Source: JAJFUG01 sp964473155 (GTDB taxonomy: Bacteria; Gemmatimonadota; Glassbacteria; GWA2-58-10). Taken from it: DNA of 64,000 nt. The notes under the pieces are model-generated. The model worked only from the letters and a program-made list of their open reading frames with translations, had not been told where the DNA came from and searched no databases. The position numbers and the translations under genes are program-made. This document shows, one piece after another, positions 26,480 to 35,604 of the stretch (the first letter of the stretch is position 1; each line of letters opens with the position of its first letter). The DNA is taken from the NCBI GenBank assembly GCA_964473155.1, contig CAYYNT010000015.1, positions 1 to 64,000 of the forward strand. Reading direction: 5' to 3'.

Positions 26480-28462
26480 CTAACGTGTCAGACGCAGCTC
26501 CCACCTGTCCGCCAGAGGCCCGCCCTCCGGGGCGGAAAGCTTTATTCGATACAGGTTTCCCTGCCAGGATGCCATCAGGCGGCGGTCATCTATCGTAATT
26601 TTCTCGATTGCCGCGGTCAGACGGGAGCTGTCGTAGAGCAGGCAGACCGCCAGGGGCGTTCCCTGGGGACGCGGCCCGGTCAGGCGCAGCTCGCCGGGCT
26701 TGACTGTCTCCACCTTGCAGGGGGTCAGGAGGCTCAGGTATAGCTCACCCTGGCGCTTTTCGAGCACGAAACTGTCGCTCAGGCGCACGTCCTTTCCCCG
26801 GTTCAGGCTGAGAGAACGCTTCCACGATTTTACTCCCGCCTCCGGCGGATAAGCCCCGGCGATATCAAGCGATAAGCGCGCCGCGCCGCCGGACTGGCCG
26901 TAGCTTACAGCTCTGGCGGCGAACTCACGACCATCGCGCTGCATCACGCCGTTTATCGTGGGCAGGTTGTGGTAAGCGGACTGCATGGTCCAGATGTCGT
27001 AGCGGCTGTCGCTGAATGTCTTGGCCGTGTATGTCCCCACACCGGCGTCCACCAGCACCGGCTTGCCGTCGCAGTAGACGATAAAATTGCCGACATCGTT
27101 GTGGTTGTGGCTCTCATCGTTGTGTCCGCCCTTGGCCGCCAGGTAGAACCCCTCCGCGCTCCCGTCCTTTGTCCGCGCGGCCATGACCTGGATCCCGTCC
27201 AGCCAGACATCCCGCACGAGCGGGGCGCGTCCCGAGGCGGCTTTCAATTCGCCGAGATTGGCCAGCGCCGGCAGCAGTCTTGCGATGCTGCCGTCATCCA
27301 CGTCGCCCTGCACACCTTTCCTGGCCTCGGCCCAGGCGCCGAAGTCTGTCATGTTCCGGTCGCCCATCCGCCGTCCCCAGCGGTGGATCAGGTCGGCGGG
27401 GACCGCCACCCGCGCCGGGGCGTCCGCGAAATCGATAAAATAGTCCTCCGCGATATGGGCGCGGTAAATGTAGGCGCCCATGTTCCGGATCAGCGGATCC
27501 TTGTAGACATCCACCGCGCCTCCGGTGGACGAGTGCAGCAGTTCGAGACAGTCGAACAGCGAAGCCCCGGCCCGTCCCCAGTAACTCGGCCCCTCGTCGC
27601 AGCCGCCGTCGCTGTAGTAGGTCTTGATGAAATTGTCGATAGCTCGCATGGCTTTCCAGACCGCATCCACCCGCCGCTGCGGGTCTTTTTCCAGCAGGAG
27701 CGCGGCGGTCAGCCAGTTCGAGCAGATCCAGGGGTTCCAGTTGTTCACCCTCTCGCGCTCGCCCCAGCCCATCCACCAGAAATCACTGCGCTCCAGACAG
27801 GGATCGAGGATGCGCTGACTGACCTGGCGCTGGAGCCGCGAGCGGATAAGCGGTGAAACGGAATCCAGTTTCGGACCGGCGAGATAATCGACCCAGGCCA
27901 GAAGCGCGCCTGTTTCGGCGGCGAACAGGTCGACTATCGGTTCCTGCTCATCCGGCAATCCCTGGCCGGATTTCTGACCTCCGATATGCGCCGGGATGCA
28001 CCAGCTTGTCTCCTCCAGGATCAGCCAGAGGCCATTGACCAGCTCATCCGTGAACCGCCCTTTGTTCTCCACGCATTCAGCCAGGGCGAGGTCCTTTACC
28101 CGGTCGCGCCGCGCGAAGTACACCTCCTCGTAATTCGAGCGGTTTCCGATTCTGGCGAATTCAAGGTACAGGCTGGCGGGCAGGGAATGCCAGGGGCCGC
28201 CCAGGGCCTGTTCGCCGCGTTTGACCAGCGCCGCGCGTGCAGGCTCAGGAAGGTTTTCCCAGAATTGCCGCTCCGAGACGCTCGCATAAGGCCGCCATCT
28301 CTCCAGGGAAAGGAGGTTTTTCTCCACGAAATCGCGGGAATAAAGCTCTGCAAGGCGGGGACCGGCCTGGGCCGTCCCAGCGGGAAAAGCCACGCCGGGA
28401 GCAAGCAGTATCAATAAGGCTGTCATCGCATTAAACAATGTACTGCACGCCGATCTCATCAT
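26480..28462 (-). CDS. Heparinase II/III-family polysaccharide lyase, exported
   Basis: A 660-residue protein with a signal peptide (residues 1-30, ending near TAQA). An alpha/alpha-toroid domain covers about residues 80-380 (WNPWICSNWLTAALLLEKD, SDGGCDEGPSYWGRAG). The heparinase II/III beta-sandwich follows, with GGHNDESHNHNDVGNF at about 445-460, whose His/Asn residues belong to the lyase site, then PVLVDAGVGTYT. Such enzymes cleave uronic-acid-containing glycans by beta-elimination (heparin, heparan, alginate). It ends tail-to-tail with the GNAT gene and is divergent from the next two heparinase genes. No dockerin-like tail, unlike those. Confidence 0.88.
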   Translation of the reverse strand: MMRSACSTLFNAMTALLILLAPGVAFPAGTAQAGPRLAELYSRDFVEKNLLSLERWRPYASVSERQFWENLPEPARAALVKRGEQALGGPWHSLPASLYLEFARIGNRSNYEEVYFARRDRVKDLALAECVENKGRFTDELVNGLWLILEETSWCIPAHIGGQKSGQGLPDEQEPIVDLFAAETGALLAWVDYLAGPKLDSVSPLIRSRLQRQVSQRILDPCLERSDFWWMGWGERERVNNWNPWICSNWLTAALLLEKDPQRRVDAVWKAMRAIDNFIKTYYSDGGCDEGPSYWGRAGASLFDCLELLHSSTGGAVDVYKDPLIRNMGAYIYRAHIAEDYFIDFADAPARVAVPADLIHRWGRRMGDRNMTDFGAWAEARKGVQGDVDDGSIARLLPALANLGELKAASGRAPLVRDVWLDGIQVMAARTKDGSAEGFYLAAKGGHNDESHNHNDVGNFIVYCDGKPVLVDAGVGTYTAKTFSDSRYDIWTMQSAYHNLPTINGVMQRDGREFAARAVSYGQSGGAARLSLDIAGAYPPEAGVKSWKRSLSLNRGKDVRLSDSFVLEKRQGELYLSLLTPCKVETVKPGELRLTGPRPQGTPLAVCLLYDSSRLTAAIEKITIDDRRLMASWQGNLYRIKLSAPEGGPLADRWELRLTR

Positions 28463-28679
28463 ATTGTCCTGCCGTCTGAGTGAGGAATATTAGGGATTGT
28501 CGAGGCATCAGAGCAATTATAACCCTGGATGCCGGACCGGGCAATAAGTTGTTGACTCAAAACTGAACAGGTTTAATATTTCCCTCCCAGCCGGAGGAAT
28601 CGGTTTCGGAAAATAATCTATACGAAAAATTTTGGATTTTAATGGTTATTATAAATAACCAATTCCCAGGAGCATCTTG

Positions 28680-30929
28680 ATGAAGATGGGGCGTTCTTTG
28701 CGTGTTCTGGCTGTCCTGTCCGCAACGCTGATCGCGCTGAACACGGGGACGGCGGCGGCGCAGAGCACAGGCGGCCGTCATGCGGTTACAAAGGAGCATC
28801 CGCGGCTTTTCGGCTCGCGCCAGGAGCTGCAGGCGCTGGCAGTCTCCCGCGCCGCTGAATACTCCAGGATGAAAGCGGTCATCACAAATCCGGACGCCGG
28901 AGACCACGAGCTGATGTTCTCGCTGGCCCTGGTCTGCGCGGTTGAGCGAGACAGCGCGCTCGGCCGGCGGGCCATCGAGCGCGCCATGACTTATATCAAC
29001 GGACCGATCCAGATCGGTCATGTCACGTTCGGCCACGACCTGGCCCGCTGCGCCGTGGTCTTTGACCTGTGCCGGGAATACTGGACCGACGCTGAATGCT
29101 CGAAGTTCTACGATTATGTCAACAAGACCGTGGACGGCAACGTGGGTTCCGAGACCTCGCCGTTCCACAACGGTTTCTACGGCTACAAGTGGTGGGGGAT
29201 CGGACTGGCCTCTTACGCCGCCTACTATGAGAACCAGCGCGCCCCGGCCGCCCTGGCCGCCCTGGAAAAAGAGGTTCGCGACCGGGCCAACCCATGTCTC
29301 GAGCTGGCAGGGGAGGGTGGCGGCTGGGCCGAGGGCTACTACGTCAACTACTGGATTTACGAATGGATGGTGTTCTGCGAGGTGGCCCGCCGGGTCGAGG
29401 GCCTGGACTATTTCGAGCTGGCCCCCAGGTTCTACCGTGAGCGAGCCGTGGCCAGCATGTTCGAGGCCTACCCCTGGATGAGCGATTACGGCTCGCGCCG
29501 TCCGATACCGATGGGCGATGGGGGCGGGAGGGTGTTCGGCGGCGACAGGGACAAGGTGCTCTCCTCACGCCGCATCCTCGTCTCGCGCTATCGTGATGAC
29601 GCGGCGCACCAGGCCGTGCAGTCTTTCAACGAGACTACGCCCCGCTCATCGGTCGGAATCTATGCCTACAAGGATTTCCTCTGGCACGACACCAGCGTCC
29701 CCAGGCGCAGCCTCGAAACGTTCAAGCTTTCGCACCTCAGCCCCGGCCCCGGTTATGTCTATGCGCGAAGTTCGTGGGATGAGGACGCGACCTATTTCTT
29801 CTTCAAATGCGGCGACCGTTACACCTCGCACCAGCACCTGGACGTGGGCCATTTCATGATCGCCAAATACGCGGAGCTTCTTGGCGACGGCGGGCATTAC
29901 GACGAGTTCGGCACCAACCATGATGTCAACTACCATTTGCGATCTATCGCGCACAACACGATTCTCGTGTACAACAGCCAGGAGACATGGCGCAACGACA
30001 TCCGCGCAGGATCAGTTACGAGCAACGACGGGGGACAGAACTATCCCTGGTCCAGCCACAACGGAGCGGCCACTGATGTCTCCGACTGGACCGCCGGTAA
30101 AAAGCTCTATGACATTGCCGACATCACCGCCTTCCGGGACCATGGCGACTGGATGTATGTCGCCGGGGACTGTTCCCGCGCCTATTCCTCCAAGATGGCG
30201 TCTTTCTCCCGTCAGATAGTGTACGTCCGTCCCGGCCGTTTCGTGGTGTTCGACCGGGTCAAATCACTGCTGTCCTCCTACCAGAAGTCTTTCCTGCTCC
30301 AGGCAATGAAAGTCCCTGAGGTGGAGGGACAGCAACTGAAAATCACCAACGGCGGCGGCCGTCTTTTCGCGAGGGTTGTCCTGCCGGAACGGCCCACGAT
30401 CAAACTTAACAGCGGCGCTCAACTTTACACCCTGGGCAACCAGAATTATCCGCCCTCGCGCGACACCGGCCCTGCCCCGGAGTGCCGGGTGGAAATATCG
30501 CCCTTCATTCCTTCCGCGGAGGACCTGTTCCTGGTCGTGTTCGAGGCTTGCGACAGTGCACAGACCAAGATGTGCGATGTGACCCGCCTGGGTGACGGGA
30601 CCGCGGAGGCCGGGGTGCGGCTGGCCGCTGACGGCGAACAGACCGTGGAAGTGCTTTTCGGCCGCAGCGGTGCAGCAACCGCCCGTATCCGCACGGGTGA
30701 CGGTGAATACGTATCTCTGGGTTCAGGGATCGACACCAGCGTACCGGTGCTCCCGCTGCGCGGGGATATCGATGGTGACGGACAGCGCAGCCTGCGCGAC
30801 GTGCTCCAGCTGTTGCTCGGCGCCATGAGCAACCCGGCGAATAAAAGTCTGGACCTGAATGGAGACGGGACAGCCAACTGGGCCGATGCAGTGACTCTGG
30901 TCCGCCTGATAAAGTCCGCGGCGGAATGA
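28680..30929 (+). CDS. Heparinase II/III-family protein with C-terminal dockerin-like domain
   Basis: A 749-residue exported protein; start ATG 28680, eight bases after AGGAG (TTG 28677 is adjacent). Signal peptide ends near TAAAQ. The toroid domain includes EGGGWAEGYYVNYWIYEWM, and the sandwich includes DRYTSHQHLDVGHFMIAKY, equivalent to the His-rich heparinase loop. The last 60 residues carry two EF-hand-like calcium loops, DIDGDGQRSLRD and DLNGDGTANWAD, the pattern of a type I dockerin. A cohesin partner is not seen in the window. A hairpin follows the stop codon. Confidence 0.87.
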   Translation: MKMGRSLRVLAVLSATLIALNTGTAAAQSTGGRHAVTKEHPRLFGSRQELQALAVSRAAEYSRMKAVITNPDAGDHELMFSLALVCAVERDSALGRRAIERAMTYINGPIQIGHVTFGHDLARCAVVFDLCREYWTDAECSKFYDYVNKTVDGNVGSETSPFHNGFYGYKWWGIGLASYAAYYENQRAPAALAALEKEVRDRANPCLELAGEGGGWAEGYYVNYWIYEWMVFCEVARRVEGLDYFELAPRFYRERAVASMFEAYPWMSDYGSRRPIPMGDGGGRVFGGDRDKVLSSRRILVSRYRDDAAHQAVQSFNETTPRSSVGIYAYKDFLWHDTSVPRRSLETFKLSHLSPGPGYVYARSSWDEDATYFFFKCGDRYTSHQHLDVGHFMIAKYAELLGDGGHYDEFGTNHDVNYHLRSIAHNTILVYNSQETWRNDIRAGSVTSNDGGQNYPWSSHNGAATDVSDWTAGKKLYDIADITAFRDHGDWMYVAGDCSRAYSSKMASFSRQIVYVRPGRFVVFDRVKSLLSSYQKSFLLQAMKVPEVEGQQLKITNGGGRLFARVVLPERPTIKLNSGAQLYTLGNQNYPPSRDTGPAPECRVEISPFIPSAEDLFLVVFEACDSAQTKMCDVTRLGDGTAEAGVRLAADGEQTVEVLFGRSGAATARIRTGDGEYVSLGSGIDTSVPVLPLRGDIDGDGQRSLRDVLQLLLGAMSNPANKSLDLNGDGTANWADAVTLVRLIKSAAE

Positions 30930-30954
30930 TTCCCTGCCGGCCCGCGACCGATAC

Positions 30955-30989
30955 GACAAGCGCGCCTCCCTGGCTGAAGGCGCGCTGTC
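30955..30989 (+). terminator. Hairpin terminator after the second heparinase gene
   Basis: AGCGCGCC (30959-30966) pairs with GGCGCGCT (30979-30986) across a 12-base loop, with the stem extended by GAC/GTC. A pyrimidine-rich tract follows but no true T run, so efficiency is unclear. The rest of the 294-bp gap 30930-31223 shows nothing else. Confidence 0.5.
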
Positions 30990-31223
30990 TGCTTTCTCCC
31001 ATCCCTCTCACCTTCCGGTTAAAATATTTTCGGATTTTTGCATTTTCGGCCATGGATTGACGCTTTTGAGAAAGCACTTTACGAATCTATATTCTAATCC
31101 GTTTAAAAATAATACGATAGAAAAACCAGAGTGTGGCATCTTTTTTGTTGACCGTGGAAACCAACCATAAAGTATGGGTTCATCCCTATGTAATAATTAT
31201 TCCCTCTGTTCCGGGAGCGTCCG

Positions 31224-33695
31224 ATGCGAATGCTGATAGCCATATTGCTGGTCCTTTTGTCTCCAGTCCTGGCCGGGGCGGCCGGTTACACCCTGGTGGA
31301 CCACCCGCGTATCCTTCTGAACAAGTCCAGTCTGCCTGAACTGGCGCGCCGCGCCCATGACGGCGGGATGCTGGGCGAGGATTACATTCCGCTCAAACAG
31401 GAAGCCGACCGGATTGTGGCCGAGGAAACCTGCCACGCCCTCGACGATGTCTGGCACCGCCCGATGGACATGCTCGCCGCCTGCCTGGTCTACCTGGTGG
31501 AGCGCGAGCTGGGCAACGACAGCGCCCATGTCTATGCCCGCGCGGTCAAGCGGGTCTGGGAGAAATGGGACGCGGCGCACCCGATCTACGGGACCGGCGC
31601 GGTCCTGTCCACCGTGGGGCCGGGGCATTTCGGCTCTTTCGCCATCGCCTACGACTGGATATACGATTACCTCACCCCGGCGGAGCGCAAGACCTACGGC
31701 GACAAGCTGGCGACCTGGCTTTTCTACTACACCAACACCGCCGAGATAACGCTTCAGGACGGCGACTGGCTTTACAATCAGACCTGGGGGCCGGAGCACC
31801 TGAACACGCCGAACTGCCGGGACGGGATAACGCCGAAACTTCTTGTCGCCCTGGCCCTTTCCGGAGCCGGCACCTCATACGAGGCTTCCTGCAAAAGCTT
31901 TCTCGACTCCTGGAGCAGACGCATACCTGAGGAATGCATGCCTCTGTTCGACATGATGGGCGGGGTGTGGTCCGAAAGCATGGGGCACGGCATATATGCC
32001 AATGTCCAGACCACCCCCTGGGCCTTCGAGGCCTGGCGCACCGCCACCGGACAGGACTGGTTCCAGCTCGGCAGCGCGACGACGTTCCTCAAGGACCTCA
32101 ACCGCTGGGCCGTGTTCCTGACAGTGCCGTTCAACAACCGGACGGCATATATAGACGACAACGCCTCGCCCAGCACTCTCCAGACCACGCTGAAAAACGT
32201 CGCCCCCATCCTGGGAGCGCGCTACCGCGACCCGGTGGCCAACTGGATCGCCGCGGGCTGGCAGCGCGGGAGATGGCCGGATGAATGGTTCGGCGCCAAC
32301 ACGATATTCCGCTTTATCCCTTACGATCCGGCTGTCGCCACTCTCACGCCGGGACAGGCCGGCTGGGCGCTTTCGCACCTGTTCGAGGGTGCGGGCCATG
32401 TTTATATGCGCGGCAAGTGGGATGACCCGGACGCCACCTGGGCCTTTTTCGGGGCCGGGCCGTTCTACGCCGCGCACTCGCGGGACGACGAGGGACATTT
32501 CCTGATCGCGAAAAAAGGCTGGCTGGTGCTGCGCTCGGGCGGGACAGGGCACAATGATGACGACTACTACGCCGGCGGGTCGATGCCGTTCAACATTATA
32601 ACCGTCTACGACCAGAGCGAGCAGTTCAGGCGCACTGTCTCGAATGCCAGCGGAGGGGTCAACAACCCGAACGACGGGGGCCTGATCCGGCGGGTCTATA
32701 CCGGCCGCACCGAGAAGGGCGGCCAGCGCCAGGAGCGCGGCAAGATCACCGCCTACAGCCACAACCTACGCTACACATACGCCGCCGCCGACCTCAGGGA
32801 TGGATACAGCAGGAGCAAGCTGAACGAAATCACCCGCCAGTTCCTGTATCTGCGCGGGGAGAAGGAATTCTTCGTGATTTTCGACCGGGTCGAGGCCATG
32901 AACGCCTCTTTCCCAAAGACCTGGTTCCTGCACCTTCCCACCCGCCCCACACTGGACGGCACGGAGACAGTCAAGGTGGCGGACCATGTGCTGAATTACA
33001 GCGGGGCAAAAGTCTCCACCTGGCTGAGCGACCCCTGCCGCACTGACCAGGAAGTTCTGAGCGGCGGGCGCTCGCGGGCTTTCCTCAGCACGCTCCTTCC
33101 TGCCGGGGCCGCGATAACGCTGCGCGGCGGGCCGGGATACGAGTTCTGGGGCAATCCGCATAATCCGGACGGCAACAAGAATTTCACCGGCAAATCCACC
33201 TCGGCCGCGCCCTACGTGCCCTGGCGCCTGGAGGTGGAACCCCCGGCCGCGGCCGCGCGCGACCTGTTTCTGCATGTGCTGGAGGTTACCGATGAGGGCC
33301 AGACCGCCCCGGCCCCGGTGGAACTTTTGCAGAACGACGGCCAGAAAGTGGTCCTGCGCATAACACCCTCCGGCGGACAGCCGGTGGAGGTGCGGCTCAA
33401 CAGCACGGGAGACCTGGGCGGGGCGGTGCGGTTCGGTTCAGGCGCGGAGGAGACCCTGCCCGTTTCGCCCGAGACCTCGGGCCAGACCGGGCTGCGGCAC
33501 GATGTCAACCGGGACGGCCGGGTGGGCCTGTCAGATGCGCTGGCGCTGATTCTGCGCATAGCCTCCGGGGACACAGACCAGGCGCTCGATTTCAACGGGG
33601 ACGGGACCGTGAGTCTGAGCGACGTCCTGGCCCTGCTGCGGTTCCTGCGCGAGGCCGGAACACCGGGCAGCGGCCCCTACCTGGCCGGGAAATGA
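31224..33695 (+). CDS. Heparinase II/III-family protein with C-terminal dockerin-like domain
   Basis: An 823-residue exported protein with a short signal peptide ending near LAGAA. The toroid domain (about 20-370) includes AAHPIYGTG, GDWLYNQTWGPEHLNTPN and GVWSESMGHGIYAN. The heparinase sandwich includes FYAAHSRDDEGHFLIAKKGWLVLRSG, where the histidines correspond to the lyase loop. The C-terminal tail has DVNRDGRVGLSD and DFNGDGTVSLSD, a dockerin-like pair of calcium loops. It resembles the preceding gene in architecture but is not a close duplicate. GGGAG lies about ten bases before ATG 31224. Confidence 0.87.
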   Translation: MRMLIAILLVLLSPVLAGAAGYTLVDHPRILLNKSSLPELARRAHDGGMLGEDYIPLKQEADRIVAEETCHALDDVWHRPMDMLAACLVYLVERELGNDSAHVYARAVKRVWEKWDAAHPIYGTGAVLSTVGPGHFGSFAIAYDWIYDYLTPAERKTYGDKLATWLFYYTNTAEITLQDGDWLYNQTWGPEHLNTPNCRDGITPKLLVALALSGAGTSYEASCKSFLDSWSRRIPEECMPLFDMMGGVWSESMGHGIYANVQTTPWAFEAWRTATGQDWFQLGSATTFLKDLNRWAVFLTVPFNNRTAYIDDNASPSTLQTTLKNVAPILGARYRDPVANWIAAGWQRGRWPDEWFGANTIFRFIPYDPAVATLTPGQAGWALSHLFEGAGHVYMRGKWDDPDATWAFFGAGPFYAAHSRDDEGHFLIAKKGWLVLRSGGTGHNDDDYYAGGSMPFNIITVYDQSEQFRRTVSNASGGVNNPNDGGLIRRVYTGRTEKGGQRQERGKITAYSHNLRYTYAAADLRDGYSRSKLNEITRQFLYLRGEKEFFVIFDRVEAMNASFPKTWFLHLPTRPTLDGTETVKVADHVLNYSGAKVSTWLSDPCRTDQEVLSGGRSRAFLSTLLPAGAAITLRGGPGYEFWGNPHNPDGNKNFTGKSTSAAPYVPWRLEVEPPAAAARDLFLHVLEVTDEGQTAPAPVELLQNDGQKVVLRITPSGGQPVEVRLNSTGDLGGAVRFGSGAEETLPVSPETSGQTGLRHDVNRDGRVGLSDALALILRIASGDTDQALDFNGDGTVSLSDVLALLRFLREAGTPGSGPYLAGK

Positions 33696-33730
33696 AATTG
33701 AAGTCTGAATGATTTGCGGATCGAAAGGTC

Positions 33731-34348
33731 TCAATCCCTGAGCGCTATCATGATCCCGGCCGCGATCAGCACAACACCCGCAACCCGGCTGGTCCAGGCT
33801 GCGGCCGGGCTGCGCCCCAGGACAACACCCGCGCTCCGGGCCGCCAGGGCGTAGAGTATAAGCCCGGCAGCCAGCGATACGGGCACGATGGTCCCGACAA
33901 CAAGGATATCCAGAGCGCCCAGCCGGCTGAAATCGAGGAACGCGGGCAGGAAACCACAGTAGAACAGTATGACTTTCGGGTTGGAGAGCGAGACCAGCAG
34001 ACCGTCGAAATAACCGCCGGACAACCTCCGCCGTTTATCGCTTACGTTCTCTGACCGGGTTTGTCCGGCGGCCCTCCACATGCGAATGCCGAGCCAGACC
34101 AGATACAATCCCCCGAGCCACCTCACCAGAAAGAAAAAGCGTCCCAGGACCCCGGCCAGGCTGGAAAGCCCGAACAGCGCGAAAAGAAGATAGACCATGT
34201 CCCCGCAGATAAGTCCCGCGATCAGGGCCAGTGAGCTTCTGAACCCGGCGCCGATAGCGCGCGACACGGTGGCGAGAACTCCAGGGCCGGGAATGACCGC
34301 GAAGATAAAAACCGCCAGGGCCAGGGCCAGCGAAGATGACATTTTCAT
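33731..34348 (-). CDS. LysE/RhtB-family amino-acid exporter
   Basis: A 205-residue inner-membrane protein with about six helices. VFIFAVIPGPGVLATVSRA at the N-terminus is the LysE family signature (PGP), and LVWLGIRMWR and LSNPKVILFYCGFLPAFLD are typical inner segments. Family members export amino acids or their derivatives. The start overlaps the stop of the GT9 gene by 4 bp (ATGA) with GGAG seven bases upstream; longer readings in this frame extend into the GT9 gene and are rejected. Confidence 0.9.
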   Translation of the reverse strand: MKMSSSLALALAVFIFAVIPGPGVLATVSRAIGAGFRSSLALIAGLICGDMVYLLFALFGLSSLAGVLGRFFFLVRWLGGLYLVWLGIRMWRAAGQTRSENVSDKRRRLSGGYFDGLLVSLSNPKVILFYCGFLPAFLDFSRLGALDILVVGTIVPVSLAAGLILYALAARSAGVVLGRSPAAAWTSRVAGVVLIAAGIMIALRD

Positions 34349-35448
34349 TCTCCGGCTCCGCGCCGCGGAGCCGTCTGGCTCAACAATTCCTCCGCTGCGG
34401 CGATGACCTGCCGCGGCTTTATGTCGCGCATGCAGCGGAAATGACCCAGCGGGCAGCGGGCGCGTCCGTTGTGGGTGCAAGGACGGCAGTACAGCGGTGT
34501 CTCGGCCACCCGCGAGGCGGCGCGGTACGGGAAATAGCCGAAATGACGGGTTGTGGGTCCGAAAATCGCCGCCACTGGCGCACCCACGGCCGTAGCCGCG
34601 TGCATCAGTCCGGTGTCGTTGGCGATAAGCAGCCGCGCGCGGGAAAGCGCCGCCGCCGAGGCCAGGATCGGCAGCTCCCCGGCCAGGTTGAGGCTCAGCT
34701 CCGGCCCCAGTGCCCGGCAAACCCGTCCGCATATCTCCCGCTCCTGCTCTCCGCCCAGGACCAGCGCCCTCAGTCCGTGCGCGGCGCAGAGAGCCGCCGC
34801 CGCCTCGGCGAAACGCTCCGGCGGCCAGCGCTTGACCGGCCAGGCCGCGCCGGGGGCCAGGGCCAGGAACGGCCTTTCATCCCGCCAGCGCGGCGGAAGC
34901 TTGCCGGAAAAGAATTCAAAGTCCTCGCCGGAGGGGTGCAGCTCGCAGGGGCCGCCGTCCAGGCGCACACCCAGGCCGGAAAGCGCCTCCGCGTAGCGTT
35001 CCGGCACCGAAGCAGGATTCGGCCCGTAAAGGTCAACCCGTCCGTAGATCAACAGGCTGCGGCGGAACAGCGGCTTGCGGTAAACAGTGACAACACCGGC
35101 GGGAACGCGGCGTCGAAGAATGCGGCTGCGCAGGCTGTTATGCAGGTCCGACAGGAGGTCCCATCTCCGGCGCTCCAGGCGCGCCGCCAGACGGTCCTGT
35201 TCGGCATAGCCTCCCGGCTCGGCCAGGATTTCGATCTCATCCACCGCGGGATTGCCCTTGAGAAGTCCGGCGAAACGCGCCCGGGTGACAAAAGTTATCC
35301 GGGCCTCCGGCCAGCGGGCGCGCATCGCGCGCAGCACCGGAGTGGTCAGGATTATGTCCCCTATCGAGCTGAACCGCAGGACCAGGATCGTTCTCACCCC
35401 GTCCCCGGTCTGCTTTTCCCGCGGCCCGTTATTTTCCGATAGATGCAT
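34345..35448 (-). CDS. Glycosyltransferase family 9 (heptosyltransferase-like)
   Basis: A 367-residue GT-B glycosyltransferase. ILVLRFSSIGDIILTTPVLRAMRARWPEA near residues 20-48 is the family 9 opening with the catalytic-type Asp in SIGD. The C-terminal domain has APGAAWPVKRWP for nucleotide-sugar binding and NDTGLMHAATAVGAPVAAIFGPT. GHFRCMRDI ends the domain. In LPS synthesis such enzymes add heptose to lipid A core in the cytoplasm. Start ATG 35448; TTG 35454 is possible. It is divergent from porX. Confidence 0.9.
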   Translation of the reverse strand: MHLSENNGPREKQTGDGVRTILVLRFSSIGDIILTTPVLRAMRARWPEARITFVTRARFAGLLKGNPAVDEIEILAEPGGYAEQDRLAARLERRRWDLLSDLHNSLRSRILRRRVPAGVVTVYRKPLFRRSLLIYGRVDLYGPNPASVPERYAEALSGLGVRLDGGPCELHPSGEDFEFFSGKLPPRWRDERPFLALAPGAAWPVKRWPPERFAEAAAALCAAHGLRALVLGGEQEREICGRVCRALGPELSLNLAGELPILASAAALSRARLLIANDTGLMHAATAVGAPVAAIFGPTTRHFGYFPYRAASRVAETPLYCRPCTHNGRARCPLGHFRCMRDIKPRQVIAAAEELLSQTAPRRGAGE

Positions 35449-35604
35449 TGACAAGTCCGCCCGCCGCCTCTAAGTTTGAAATTAACTGGCAAAGAAACCC
35501 GGGAGAGTGTATCGGCCGACAATTCCAGGTCGAACAAAATAAGATGACTCATGACACGGTGATTGCCGTGCCTTAAACTGAAATTTAGAGCCGGGGCGAA
35601 TTCG

